The notes: generated by a model from the sequence alone, not told the origin. A DNA stretch of 64,000 nucleotides from Thermovenabulum gondwanense (GCF_001601575.1 NZ_LOHZ01000022.1:124001-188000), one strand, 5' to 3'. Shown: positions 21,913-31,813, numbered from the stretch's first letter. Translations and numbers: made by a program.

Positions 21913-24591
21913 ATGATTGAGATTTTAGCAAAATCCCATGTTAAAGATGGGAAGAAAGTAACTTTATCAAAGCATACTTCTGATGTACTAAAAGTATTCG
22001 AAAATATTAAGAGAAAACTTAACAAAATAAATAGCGCTGATTTAATAGAAGCAATAGAAATTGCTATCTTTTTACATGACCTTGGAAAAGTTTTGCCCTC
22101 TTTTCAAATAAAGTCTCTTGGTAATAAACACTATAAACCCTGGGATATATATCATGAGATTCCCCATTCCTTATTTTCTGTTTTTTGGGTTGATAAGGAT
22201 AAATTAAAAGCTAAGTTTAATAATGAAAATTACTTAAATTTTATAATTTCATCTATTGCTTATCATCACTGGAGAGAAAATTTTGATGACTTTATCTCAA
22301 GACATAATGAAATTTTTATAAAATTGTGCCAGAAGGTAATGGAGGAATGGGGTGAAATCCTAAAGGAAAATCTATCTCAAGAATTTTCGTCATTTAATGA
22401 ATATAAAGATTTTATCGGCATAAATAAAAAATGGACTGAAAGTATTATAAATAGAAGAAGCTTTACGAATCTTGCAGTTCCTCCGTATAAATTTGACTAT
22501 GAACCATTGAGAGGAGAAATAAAGAAAGAATGGATATTGATATCAGGTTTTTTGCAAAGATGTGACCATTTTGCATCATGGTGCGAAGAGGAAGGAGAAA
22601 ATCTAAATGAAGTGGAAATAGAACCCAAAAGAGAAAATGAGGTTAAAGATGTAATTGGAAATAAGATTAGAGATTATGCATGGCAGTTCAAGGTATTAGA
22701 CGGAAAGACAGACAAAAATATTATACTAATTGCACCTACTGGGTATGGCAAAACTGAATTTGCGTTTTTATGGGGAAAAGGAAATAAGTTCTTCTATACT
22801 CTTCCTCTTCGCTCAGCAGTTAATCAGATTTATGAAAGAGCAGGAGAAATATTTGGGGAAAATACAACAGGGCTTCTACACTCGGATGCTGATGCGTATA
22901 TATTAGAGAAAGGGATTGACGAAACTAACACAATGAAATCTTATGAACTTGCAAAACAGCTTTCCTATCCAGTAATAATCTCCACAGGAGATCAGTTTTT
23001 CCCATATGCTTTAAGACCACCTGGTTATGAAAAAGTGTTTGCGACTCTTTCTTATTCTCGTCTTGTAATTGACGAAGTACAAGCTTACGACCCAAAAGCT
23101 TGTGCAATAATCACTAAGTTTATGGAATGGATTTACAAAATGGGCGGAAAATTTCTACTAATGACTGCAACACTACCTAAATTCATAGAGAATAGGATAA
23201 GAAGTTTAGTGATTGATCTTGAAATAGTAAACATTTATGAAAAAGAGAAAGAGAATTTTCAAAAGATCTTTAAGCATAAACTTAAAATTAAGTTAATAGA
23301 AAATAAAAAAGAAGGGAAAAACCCAGAATTTGAATTGCCGGAAGGAGAAATAGAAGAAATAATTAAGAAAGCTAATGAAGGTAAAAGAGTTCTTGTAATC
23401 TTAAATACCGTTGATTTTGCTCAAAGGGTTTATGAAAAATTAATGAATAAAACTTCTTCTCCCTTAAAAGATAATATTTTCTTATTGCACTCTCGTTTTA
23501 CCTTTGAAGATAGAAAAAACAAAGAAAATGAATACATTAAAAAATTCGAGAATCCAAAACCTTCTACGGAAAATATTGGCAAAATTCTTGTTGCTACACA
23601 AGTTGTAGAGGCTTCTCTTAATATAGACGCAGATGTTCTCTTTACTGAAATTTGTCCTCTTGATGCTTTAGTCCAAAGGATAGGAAGAGTTTTGAGAAGG
23701 TACTTTTATAAAGATGGAAAAATTAGAAATAAGAGTGATAATACAGAATATAATATATCTCAAAGCGAGTTTAAGTCTTTTGAAAATGAACCTAATGTTT
23801 ATATGTGGGTCTTCAAAGAAGGATTACAGTCTGGAAGAAAGAAAGTTTACTCCGAGGAGTTGATTAAATTTTCCATTGTATGGTTGTGGAAGAAGGGGAA
23901 AGGAGATATAGAAACTTTATTGAAGGAGATATCCCAAGTTGAGACGGGTATCAAGGATTATGATGAAAGTGTAGTAGAAAAAATTTTTAAGGAGGAATTT
24001 TCCCTTCTTTTAGAGGATAATTTAAAAGAGAAAAGCAAAAAGCAAAAGAAAGAATCTAAAGAGAATATTTATGAAACAATTTTAAAAGATAACAAATTAC
24101 TGGATAAGTTAAATGAAATAGAAATTGAATTGTCAGAATATGATAAATATGCTTTGGTGACTTTATTTTATTCAACAATAAAAAGGAATGGAAATTATTT
24201 AAAGGAGTTTTTTGATACCCTTAGTCTTCTTGATGCAGGATGGATGTCTGAGAGAAAGTCAGAAGCAGAAAGGATTTTTAGAGAAATTTACGATGTAGGA
24301 GTTGTACCTAAAAATAAATTAGAAGAATTTAAAAATGAAATTGAAAAATTTATTGATAAAATAAATCTTAATAAAAAGGGATGGTCTTTGTTTACATGTT
24401 TTAAAACAGAAGTTTTGTCTAAGTATGTACTATATTTGCCAAGATATTCATTATCAAATAATCCAATCTTAGTTTATGAAATTATAAAAATAAAATTAGA
24501 TGAAAAATGGGCAAAAAGGATAGAGAAATGGCTATCGGGTATTTATCTTTATCAAGGGGAATACAACGAGGAGCTTGGTCTTAAAGTCTAA
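21913..24591 (+). CDS. cas3: Cas3 HD-nuclease/helicase
   Basis: An 892-residue Cas3 that unwinds and degrades DNA recognised by Cascade. The N-terminal HD nuclease has H21, the HD pair at 55-56 (FLHDLGKV) and further His at 81 and 85. The SF2 helicase follows: Walker A APTGYGKTE (about 274-282), DEVQ box (about 387-390), MTATLP (about 417-422) and VQRIGRVLRR (about 587-596). A charged Lys/Glu segment leads into the C-terminal domain. All core motifs are present, so it looks functional. The stop codon is abutted by an IS21 end remnant, and a few C-terminal residues may have been lost or replaced. Confidence 0.95.
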   Translation: MIEILAKSHVKDGKKVTLSKHTSDVLKVFENIKRKLNKINSADLIEAIEIAIFLHDLGKVLPSFQIKSLGNKHYKPWDIYHEIPHSLFSVFWVDKDKLKAKFNNENYLNFIISSIAYHHWRENFDDFISRHNEIFIKLCQKVMEEWGEILKENLSQEFSSFNEYKDFIGINKKWTESIINRRSFTNLAVPPYKFDYEPLRGEIKKEWILISGFLQRCDHFASWCEEEGENLNEVEIEPKRENEVKDVIGNKIRDYAWQFKVLDGKTDKNIILIAPTGYGKTEFAFLWGKGNKFFYTLPLRSAVNQIYERAGEIFGENTTGLLHSDADAYILEKGIDETNTMKSYELAKQLSYPVIISTGDQFFPYALRPPGYEKVFATLSYSRLVIDEVQAYDPKACAIITKFMEWIYKMGGKFLLMTATLPKFIENRIRSLVIDLEIVNIYEKEKENFQKIFKHKLKIKLIENKKEGKNPEFELPEGEIEEIIKKANEGKRVLVILNTVDFAQRVYEKLMNKTSSPLKDNIFLLHSRFTFEDRKNKENEYIKKFENPKPSTENIGKILVATQVVEASLNIDADVLFTEICPLDALVQRIGRVLRRYFYKDGKIRNKSDNTEYNISQSEFKSFENEPNVYMWVFKEGLQSGRKKVYSEELIKFSIVWLWKKGKGDIETLLKEISQVETGIKDYDESVVEKIFKEEFSLLLEDNLKEKSKKQKKESKENIYETILKDNKLLDKLNEIEIELSEYDKYALVTLFYSTIKRNGNYLKEFFDTLSLLDAGWMSERKSEAERIFREIYDVGVVPKNKLEEFKNEIEKFIDKINLNKKGWSLFTCFKTEVLSKYVLYLPRYSLSNNPILVYEIIKIKLDEKWAKRIEKWLSGIYLYQGEYNEELGLKV

Positions 24592-24675
24592 GCATTAAGT
24601 TAACATAAAAATTCTCCACTGTTGCCTGGAGAAAAATCTTTGCAATATTGGGGATTTTCCTCTTGCAAAAAAACA
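24592..24675 (+). mobile_element. IS21 right-end remnant directly after cas3
   Basis: About 84 bp closely match the right end of the IS21 element at 12380-12463: TTAAGTTAACATAAAAATTC, then CCACTGTTGCCTGG, TTTGCAATATTGGGGA and CTCTTGCAAAAAA. It includes the last istB codons and the terminal repeat but no left end. Scattered mismatches (roughly one in ten) show it is older than, or different from, the copy in the array. A one-ended remnant against the cas3 stop suggests a deletion that started or ended in an IS21 copy. Confidence 0.85.
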
Positions 24676-24910
24676 AAATAACCTTTTTTCTGCTAATTTA
24701 GCAATTAAATATTTTATCTAATATAGACTTTAATTTTCACAAAAATATTTAAATATCTCACACCGTTTTTTATATTATCATATATAACCATGAGAAAATT
24801 AATTCACTTTAAATTTGCCTATAATTTCTTGAATATTACCTTATCAAATGATAACATTGAATTAATAATTCTTATTGTTCAATATAAGTCGCAGAGAGGA
24901 AGGAACCCGA

Positions 24911-26114
24911 GTGCCTTTATTGACTATCAAAGCCAAAATTCATGCCGATGATTATACCGAAAAAATAATAAAAGATGCTATGTTTTGTGCTACAAAAGTG
25001 TATAATGGTATATTGTGGCACTTAAGAAAAGAATTTGAAGAAGAAGGAAAGGTAAACATATCAAGAAAAAATTTAAATAGTATTATGAAAAAAACTTCAA
25101 AGAATAAATGGGTATTATTCTATGTCCGTCCAGCTTACAAGAGATGAAGTCAGGGAAGCATTTAAATCCTTTTTTTCTTTAAAAAAAGTAGGTGTTACAA
25201 AACATAATGCACCCGGGTTTCGTTCTAAAAATCAACTATCGCCTATAAAATATGTTCAAAGCGGTTATATAATTGAAGGAAATAAAGTTACTATAAGTCT
25301 TGGAAGAAAAAGGGGAGACGGAGTAAAAAATGTCTCTTTTAGTATATCTTACAGAAAAGATATTAATTTTGAGCGCGTACGTCAGCTCACCATTACCTAC
25401 GATAAAAAATGCGGGCAACTTGAAGCTCGTCTGGTAGTGGAAGTCTGTGAAAAAGCAAATGATGGGATAAAAAAAGTAGCAATAGATGTTGGAGAAACAG
25501 TACTTATGGCCTGTATTTTCGATGATGGTAAAGTTTTTCTTTATTCCGGAAGGTTAATTAAATCTGTCCGCAGGTATTGGCAAAAGGTACGTAAAAATCT
25601 TAAAACCAATTCTCAAAGATGGAAGCAAATATCTCATAGAGAAAATAGACAGGTAGAGCAATTATTGCATATAGCTACAACGCACTTTATTGAACAATGC
25701 TTAGAGAATAAAGTTGGGGAAATTGCAGTTGGTAATTTAAATGGTATTCGAAAAAATATTAATTTTAATGATTCAATGCGACTGCATGCTTGGCCATATA
25801 GAAAATTGATTGAAATGTTGAAATATAAAGGTGCTTTAGCGGGTATAATGGTTCGAGATGATATTAATGAAAGTAGAACATCTATAACTTGTCATGCCTG
25901 CGGCAAAGTATTGGCATCAAATAGAGTATACAGAGGATTATATAAATGTTCATGTGGATGGAAAGTACATGCCGATATAAATGGTGCCTTAAATATTTTT
26001 GAAAAGGCTTATAAGGTATCTCCTTTAAAGGGGAGTAGTGGCTTTGTGGCGAAGCCCGCGGCTGTTTCATTCTATCTGGGGTGGAACGGTGTCGCTGAAC
26101 CTATACATAAATAA
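24911..26114 (+). pseudogene. tnpB: TnpB (IS605/IS1341-type) with a frameshift
   Basis: The RNA-guided nuclease of IS200/IS605 elements, the ancestor of Cas12. A first frame starts at GTG 24911 (AGAGGAAGG upstream) and stops at 25147. The second frame (in frame from about 25110, open to 26114) continues the protein as YYSMSVQLTRDEV. The RuvC-like Asp lies in AIDVGETV, a zinc finger reads CHACGK...YKCSCGW, and HADINGALNI follows. The element has no tnpA. The DNA from 26040 to 26160 is GC-rich with hairpin potential, where an omega-RNA/right end would be expected. AT-rich, gene-free sequence (24676-24910) precedes it. It is probably inactive unless frameshifting is programmed. Confidence 0.85.
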
Positions 26115-26163
26115 TTGTATTAGGACGTCACCCTACCTATAAGGGACTCTTTATAAAATTTTT

Positions 26164-26339
26164 AATGGAGGGATATGATGTTAGAGGTTATATGCACAAG
26201 TATGTTTTCGGGGAAAACCGGATAGCTGATAAGAAGGATTAGAAGATGCAGGATTGCCGGACAATCGGTGGTGTTACTAAAACCCATTATTGATAAAAAA
26301 AACGTTTGCGAGGTTAAGTCGCATAACGGTAATACCTTC
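26164..26339 (+). pseudogene. tdk: Broken 5' copy of thymidine kinase
   Basis: About 176 bp resemble the 5' end of the intact tdk at 27181-27356, including the ribosome binding site GGAGGGA and the start codon at 26178. The encoded residues run MLEVICTSMFSGKTG, a TAG stop where the intact gene has EE, then LIRRIRRCRIAGQSVV. Similarity ends abruptly at CGGTAATACCTTC. The mazEF region follows. Many silent differences mean this is not a recent duplication. Confidence 0.85.
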
Positions 26340-26367
26340 TTAACGCAGGGACGATCGGGTCATGCAA

Positions 26368-26697
26368 TCATGTAAGAAAAGTATGAATCAGATCCAAGCA
26401 GTCCGAAACGATTTCATTGGGTGCTCGTCCTATTATTTGAAGCTGTCGAGAGCGCCAATCTAGACTTTTGACCTGATCTGCCAAAATCACACCTTCAACA
26501 GCCGAGCCTCCTGGCAATTCCACTTCAAACGGATAGCCTTTTTTTTGCCGGGTAATCGGGCAAAGTACCGCAAATCCTGTTGATTGATTAAATGCTTTCG
26601 GTGATAGAACAATCCCCGGCCGCCTTCCTGCCTGTTCATGCCCTGATTGTGGATTGAAATTGACATAAACAAGATCCCCGCGATCCGGCGGTTGCAT
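26368..26697 (-). CDS. mazF: MazF/PemK-family endoribonuclease toxin
   Basis: A 109-residue mRNA-cutting toxin. Family features are RGDLVYVNFNPQSGHEQAGRR, a PGIVLSP strand, the CPITRQKKGYPFEV segment, ILADQVKSLDW, and the end of the fold at IIGRAP. It overlaps or abuts the antitoxin gene by one base, so the two are co-translated. Base composition looks richer in G+C than the neighbouring cas genes, which suggests separate arrival. Confidence 0.93.
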   Translation of the reverse strand: MQPPDRGDLVYVNFNPQSGHEQAGRRPGIVLSPKAFNQSTGFAVLCPITRQKKGYPFEVELPGGSAVEGVILADQVKSLDWRSRQLQIIGRAPNEIVSDCLDLIHTFLT

Positions 26698-26933
26698 CAG
26701 AACAATTCATTCCCTTCTACTCCAAAATCAATTTCAGCATGGCGATTTTCCGGTGTTATTTTGGCTAAAAGTTCTTCTAATGTCGGCTTTTTCTTTTTTG
26801 GGATCAACTTGATCGCTTGATTCTCAATAACCATTTCCAATTCTAAGCCTTGGCGAATCGCCAGCTGTTCAGCAATCACGCTTGGAATACGGATTGCAAG
26901 GCTGTTTCCCCATTTTTGCACCTTTGCTGTCAT
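26697..26933 (-). CDS. mazE: MazE-family antitoxin
   Basis: An AbrB-fold antitoxin of about 78 residues beginning MTAKVQKWGNSLAIRIP, with an acidic C-terminal tail that would neutralise MazF. The start at 26933 has AGAGGTG upstream and matches the usual MazE N-terminus. An in-frame ATG at 26966, behind GGAAGGTGG, would add 11 residues and cannot be excluded. It lies just upstream of mazF, the usual order. Confidence 0.9.
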   Translation of the reverse strand: MTAKVQKWGNSLAIRIPSVIAEQLAIRQGLELEMVIENQAIKLIPKKKKPTLEELLAKITPENRHAEIDFGVEGNELF

Positions 26934-27194
26934 AAGAGGCACCTCTTTCTGTTCGTTTGATTCCATTATACCACCTTCCTTTTCTTTTGTATATACATAG
27001 TTTATACATAAATTTAAAAAAAGATTCGCTTTTTCTAAGGTGTCCGCAATACTCGGCGGGCTTTTTTATTGGACAAAGCGAGCAAATGCAAGTCTTATAG
27101 CTTGAGGCTTATAATTTTTGTATTTGGTTAACAGGAATTTTGTTATTTCTTGTAGAAATTGTACTTAGACAAAGGGTTTTTATGGAGGGATTCG

Positions 27195-27782
27195 ATGTTA
27201 GAGGTTATCTGTGGAAGCATGTTTTCAGGTAAAACGGAGGAACTCATTAGAAGGCTCAGAAGATGCAGGATTGCCGGACAGTCGGTGGTATTGTTAAAAC
27301 CCGTTATTGATAAAAGAAGCGTTTGCGAGGTTAAGTCGCATAACGGTAATACCTTCGAGGCAAAAGAGATTTCATGCGGTGAGGATATCTTGAAGGCTTC
27401 CGAAAATGTACAGGTGATAGGCATCGATGAGGCGCAGTTTCTTCCGGAAGATGCCATCCAGGCCATAATAGATTTATCTCGAATTTACGAAAAAAGGGTG
27501 ATTGTATCCGGGCTTGACATGGACTATAAGGGAAGGCCTTTTGGAATAATGCCTACGCTTTTAGCTGTTGCCGATGATATTACCAAACTTCACGCGGTAT
27601 GCGAGGACTGCAAACAGAATGCTTCGGTAAGCTACAGGGTAACTGAAGAACAGGAGCAGGTAGTAATCGGTGCAAAGGACAAATACGTTGCCCTTTGCTG
27701 GAAATGCGCCATTAAAAGGGATGCCAGCAAACTGGGTGTATACAGCGAAAGCGATGTTTTAAATTCCGGGGAAAAGATATAA
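27195..27782 (+). CDS. tdk: Thymidine kinase
   Basis: A 195-residue type II thymidine kinase that phosphorylates thymidine for salvage. The P-loop reads GSMFSGKTEEL, the DEAQ box GIDEAQF, and a YRPFG-like lasso region follows (DMDYKGRPFG). Zinc-binding cysteines are CEDC and CWKC. The ATG at 27195 follows GGAGGGA. It is intact, although a broken copy of its first 160 bp lies about 1 kb upstream with mazEF between. Confidence 0.96.
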   Translation: MLEVICGSMFSGKTEELIRRLRRCRIAGQSVVLLKPVIDKRSVCEVKSHNGNTFEAKEISCGEDILKASENVQVIGIDEAQFLPEDAIQAIIDLSRIYEKRVIVSGLDMDYKGRPFGIMPTLLAVADDITKLHAVCEDCKQNASVSYRVTEEQEQVVIGAKDKYVALCWKCAIKRDASKLGVYSESDVLNSGEKI

Positions 27783-27806
27783 TAAATTGGAATAGGATGG
27801 TATGAC

Positions 27807-29690
27807 ATGAAAAATATAGAAAAATATGAAAAATTAGTAGAAAAAGCAAAAGATTATTTAGAAAAAAGAGACTTTAAGAAGGCAAAGGAATACTTTTATA
27901 AAGCCCTGGAAATCGATGATAATGCGGTACTGAGAAATAATATAGCTCTGACGTTGTTTTTATTAGGAGATTCTGAGGGAGCACTATATAATTTGCAGTT
28001 ATTGTTTACAAGCAGTGAGGAAAAGATGAACCCCAACGTATATAGTTATGCTTTAGCTTCTCAGATTTACTCATCTATAGGGAATGAAGTCCAGGCAAGA
28101 TTTTTTCTAAAAAAAGCAATAGAAGAATTTGAAAAATTAAGAAAAATGTTCAACGTTTTTTTACCCGATTCAGTAAAAGAATATGTAATAATGATAATAA
28201 AATCTGCCGCAGCTTTAAAAGACCATTATTTGATCTATGAACTTTTTAATAAATGGCAGGGATACCATATAAGCTGGGAAAATTACTATTTAGCTGGTGT
28301 TGCATGTTTTAATATGAAAAAATATAAACAGGCGGCTAACTTATGGGATAAAATTTCAAAGACAATTTTTTTTGCTTCTGATATTGCTAAAATAGCAATA
28401 TTAATTCAGGATGGGGTGATCCCTGCTTTTGAATTGGAATACGAAATATTGTCTTTAGAGGATTTGAAACATATAATCAAAAAATCAGATGATCAAAAAG
28501 ACGGATTAAAGAAAATAATAGATAATGGATTTATAAGGATGTATTATTTATCCTATTTACTGGAAATATTAGAAAAAGATGTTTGTGATGAAATATGTGA
28601 AAATATGTTAAGACAGTTAATACTTTTTACCGATAGATGGGGAGATGAACTGGCAAAAAGGATTTTACAGTCCAATAGATTCCCGGAAAAAAGCAAATTC
28701 ATTGCAGCAGGTGCCCTTATAGAAAAAGGAGTATATAATCCTAAAGACAAGATACCAGTCATAATAAATGGGAAGGAAACATATATAGAAATTAAACAAA
28801 CGCCAATTATAAATGAGCGAAATGAGGATCTGGAAAAAATTTTATTAGAATCTCATACTTTGCTGGAAAAAAGCAAAATAGAGGATGCAATAAATCTTTT
28901 AGAAAAAACTATTAAAGAAAAAGGAATCTATCCTCCCATAGTCTTACAATTGGCAAACATATATAAAGATAAAAAAGAGTTTGTAAAAAGCCGTTCTTTA
29001 TACAAAATTCTGGAAGAATTGGGCTATATGCATCCCGAGTTTTTATATGACTATGCTTCTTTTTTGATGAAAGTTGGGGAAATAGAGAAGGTTATTGAGA
29101 TTATAAATAGAATAGAAGATTTTGTAGAAAAAACTAATAACACTAAAATTAAAACAGAACTGGAAAGAGTGAAAACGCTTTTACTATTTATGATTCAATT
29201 AAAAGAATATAATTTTATGGAAGATGAAAAAATGAGAAAGGAAATTGAAGAAAAGCCTATATCGATATATGCTACACTGCAAAGAGGCATGAAAAATAAA
29301 CCTGCTCACTGGATCGAAGGGGCTTATAATTTTTACGGATTAAATAAAGCAAAAAAGAGAAATGAAAGAGAAAAAGAAATAATTGAATTTTTATTGAAAA
29401 AAGAAAATCTTAAAAAATTGTTATTTGAATTGAGCGGGGAAGAAAAGGAAATATTGAAATATCTGCTGGAAAAAGGCGGATGGAGCAAAATAGGCAACAT
29501 TACAAGGAAGTTTTGTTCTATGGAAGGAGAAGGATTTTTCTGGAATGAAGAGCCTCCTAAAAGCCCGCTGGCTAAGCTGTGGTTAAAGAACCTGGTTAAT
29601 ATCGGTAAAACAAAGATTGAGGGCAAAAGCTATAAAATAGTTTCCATACCGGTGGATTTAAGAAATATGATGGCGGAAATACTAAAATAG
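27807..29690 (+). CDS. TPR-repeat protein of unknown function
   Basis: A 627-residue protein rich in helices. N-terminal tetratricopeptide repeats are seen at residues 1-110 (AKDYLEKRDFKKAKEYFYKA and FLLGDSEGALYNL), with another TPR group at about 340-450. There is no signal peptide, so it is presumably a cytoplasmic scaffold. The C-terminal 130 residues look like a separate helical domain ending SIPVDLRNMMAEILK. A ribosome binding site GGATGG precedes the ATG. It is not clearly in an operon with tdk or the following lipoprotein. Confidence 0.8.
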   Translation: MKNIEKYEKLVEKAKDYLEKRDFKKAKEYFYKALEIDDNAVLRNNIALTLFLLGDSEGALYNLQLLFTSSEEKMNPNVYSYALASQIYSSIGNEVQARFFLKKAIEEFEKLRKMFNVFLPDSVKEYVIMIIKSAAALKDHYLIYELFNKWQGYHISWENYYLAGVACFNMKKYKQAANLWDKISKTIFFASDIAKIAILIQDGVIPAFELEYEILSLEDLKHIIKKSDDQKDGLKKIIDNGFIRMYYLSYLLEILEKDVCDEICENMLRQLILFTDRWGDELAKRILQSNRFPEKSKFIAAGALIEKGVYNPKDKIPVIINGKETYIEIKQTPIINERNEDLEKILLESHTLLEKSKIEDAINLLEKTIKEKGIYPPIVLQLANIYKDKKEFVKSRSLYKILEELGYMHPEFLYDYASFLMKVGEIEKVIEIINRIEDFVEKTNNTKIKTELERVKTLLLFMIQLKEYNFMEDEKMRKEIEEKPISIYATLQRGMKNKPAHWIEGAYNFYGLNKAKKRNEREKEIIEFLLKKENLKKLLFELSGEEKEILKYLLEKGGWSKIGNITRKFCSMEGEGFFWNEEPPKSPLAKLWLKNLVNIGKTKIEGKSYKIVSIPVDLRNMMAEILK

Positions 29691-29726
29691 GTTTAACAAT
29701 AAAGTTTATCAGGAAGAAGGGTGTAT

Positions 29727-30746
29727 ATGAGAAGGTTAAGTCTTCTGTTGATTTTCCTCTTAATTTTTACGTTAAGTTTTTCAGGGTGTGCAAGGCAAAG
29801 CCAGCCTCCTAAGGAAAATCCTCCGGTGGAGGAGTTGAAAATAAGCGATTATTTCCCAACAGCAGCGAATTTGTACTGGATTTATGAAGGTGTGGGAAAT
29901 GAATATGCGGGAGGCAGGGTGGATACGGAATTCATTGACGAAAACAGGGTTCAGCTTTCCCAGGATAACGGAGGAACGGTTTTGGCAAGGGTTTTTGAAG
30001 TAAATGAATATGGGGTGAAACTTATTTTTTCAAAGGAGGAAAGTTATTACAGGATAAATTACTTAAATGAAACACCTGAGCAGGAAAAATTCTATTTAAA
30101 AGCACCATTGAAGGTAGGAACAAGCTGGCAGGATGGAGAAACCACATGGACGATTGCAAGTTTAGAAGAAAAGATTAAAGTCCCTGCAGGGGAATATGTA
30201 TGTATTAAGGTTGTAGGCAAGTCAAAGGACTCTACTTTAGAAAGATATTTTGCAAAAGGCGTAGGACTGGTAAAACAAAAATTTATTGCGGGAGAAGCGG
30301 TGGTGGAGGATAATCTTTCAAAGTTTGGGGATGCTGAAAAGGATAACAACCTGCCCAAAAAAGAACTGGTTATATTTTATCCCTCACAAAATATCGATAA
30401 GGTATTAAAAGATGGAATTAATGAAACTTTTAAGACGGGAGAAAGCCTGGCGGATAAAATTACAAATATTTTAAAACAGGATAAATACAGGGTTTTGAGC
30501 AAAGATGTTAAGCTTTTGGATCTTGAAAGAAAAGATACGGTGCTCAGGGTGAATTTCTCCAAGGATTTAATCAGCGGAATGAATGCTGGGTCTTCCTACG
30601 AGGGATTGATTTTAGATAGCATTGTAAACACTTACGGAAATAATTTTGGGGTAGAAGGGGTAATCATTAACATTGAAGGAAAAGGGTATGAGTCCGGCCA
30701 CTTTGCTTTTGGAAAGGATGAGGTTTTAAAGGTAAAGCAACATTAA
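29727..30746 (+). CDS. Lipoprotein with C-terminal GerMN domain
   Basis: A 339-residue exported lipoprotein. A basic start and hydrophobic stretch lead to the lipobox LSFSGC (Cys21). The middle is a beta-rich domain (residues 35-190). The C-terminus (from about 210) matches the GerMN fold found in spore-germination protein GerM: ELVIFYPSQN, LRVNFSKDL and the DSIVNTYGN helix. It is probably attached to the outer face of the membrane and perhaps linked to sporulation or cell-envelope remodelling. The ATG at 29727 is preferred over the GTG at 29721, given AGGAAGAAGG upstream. A terminator follows. Confidence 0.85.
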   Translation: MRRLSLLLIFLLIFTLSFSGCARQSQPPKENPPVEELKISDYFPTAANLYWIYEGVGNEYAGGRVDTEFIDENRVQLSQDNGGTVLARVFEVNEYGVKLIFSKEESYYRINYLNETPEQEKFYLKAPLKVGTSWQDGETTWTIASLEEKIKVPAGEYVCIKVVGKSKDSTLERYFAKGVGLVKQKFIAGEAVVEDNLSKFGDAEKDNNLPKKELVIFYPSQNIDKVLKDGINETFKTGESLADKITNILKQDKYRVLSKDVKLLDLERKDTVLRVNFSKDLISGMNAGSSYEGLILDSIVNTYGNNFGVEGVIINIEGKGYESGHFAFGKDEVLKVKQH

Positions 30747-30769
30747 AATAAAAAGGATTAGATAAACGA

Positions 30770-30791
30770 GCTATCCGGATGAGCGGGTAGC
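30770..30791 (+). terminator. Terminator after the GerMN lipoprotein gene
   Basis: GCTATCC (30770-30776) pairs with GGGTAGC (30785-30791), and a T7 run follows. Confidence 0.8.
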
Positions 30792-30849
30792 TTTTTTTAT
30801 GCAATTTTCCCCCTTTTTTCAAATAAACATAGAAAAAGGGGGGAAATGC

Positions 30850-31758
30850 ATGATTATACCGGATGATAGCGAGATAAAAAGGATTTACAATATGGCCGAA
30901 AACAAGGCTTTAATATTAAAAAATTTAGCGGATTCGATTATAACGGAAATAGAAATGAACCTTATCGGCAGGATAGAAAGCAGGTATTTAAAAAGTTTTG
31001 ATAAAAAGATTGATTACCTTATAAACAATTGGAAAAGGTTGGAGGTGACAATTGATAAAATAAAATGGTATATTGACAACTACCTCAGTTTTATAGAGGA
31101 TGAAAATTTGAGAAAAAAAGCCTTCGTATTTCTGGGTATAAGTGAAAATCCTGAGGACTTTCAAATACTTGATGTAAATTCAAGCTATAACAGAGCATTG
31201 GCCGCAAAATACGCAGAAGACCATGCGGAAAATCCAAATACTTTTAAATATCCCTTTTTTGCAGGAGCCGATTGCGCCAATTTTATATCCCAGGTTCTGC
31301 ACGAAGGAGGAATGGCTTTTCTCGGAGGGTCATGGGAGAGCTTCAACTCCTGGTTTTGCTATACAAATAGCGTTAGCAATCTTACAAAAATCTCACTGAC
31401 CTGGAGGGTGGCCAGGTATTTCAGACGGCATTGGGGCAATGAAAACGGCATAGGCAGAAACAGGGCATATAATTATTCGGAGATGAAGGTAAAGGAGGCG
31501 CTGGAAAATTTTGATGGTTTGTATTCTTTTTTGATTGAAGGGGATGTAATACAGTACGGCGACCCCAAAAATTACAATATACCGTATCATACGCAGGTGA
31601 TTCATTATAAGGGTTTTAATCCCGATATTAAAAGAAATGATTTATTTATGGCCCAGCATACGCGAAACAGAAAAAACGTGTCTTTTTTTAAATACCTGAA
31701 GGCTTTCAAGGATCCAGAAGAAAGGAACGTATATGTATATAAAATGAAAAAGGACTAA
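30850..31758 (+). CDS. Putative amidase-domain (Amidase_6) protein
   Basis: A 302-residue protein. The N-terminal 100 residues are helical. The C-terminal half has the Amidase_6 pattern: YNRALAAKYAEDHAEN, then the catalytic-type Cys in GADCANFISQVLHEGG, and a His in YHTQVIHY. Family members are thought to act on cell-wall or other amide bonds, often around sporulation in Clostridia. No signal peptide is visible. The ATG at 30850 has AAAGGGGGG upstream; an earlier in-frame start at 30799 lacks one. Confidence 0.82.
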   Translation: MIIPDDSEIKRIYNMAENKALILKNLADSIITEIEMNLIGRIESRYLKSFDKKIDYLINNWKRLEVTIDKIKWYIDNYLSFIEDENLRKKAFVFLGISENPEDFQILDVNSSYNRALAAKYAEDHAENPNTFKYPFFAGADCANFISQVLHEGGMAFLGGSWESFNSWFCYTNSVSNLTKISLTWRVARYFRRHWGNENGIGRNRAYNYSEMKVKEALENFDGLYSFLIEGDVIQYGDPKNYNIPYHTQVIHYKGFNPDIKRNDLFMAQHTRNRKNVSFFKYLKAFKDPEERNVYVYKMKKD

Positions 31759-31813
31759 ATTTTTGATATAATATGCGGTAGTAATTAATTTTTGAAGGAG
31801 GAGAATCAGTACA

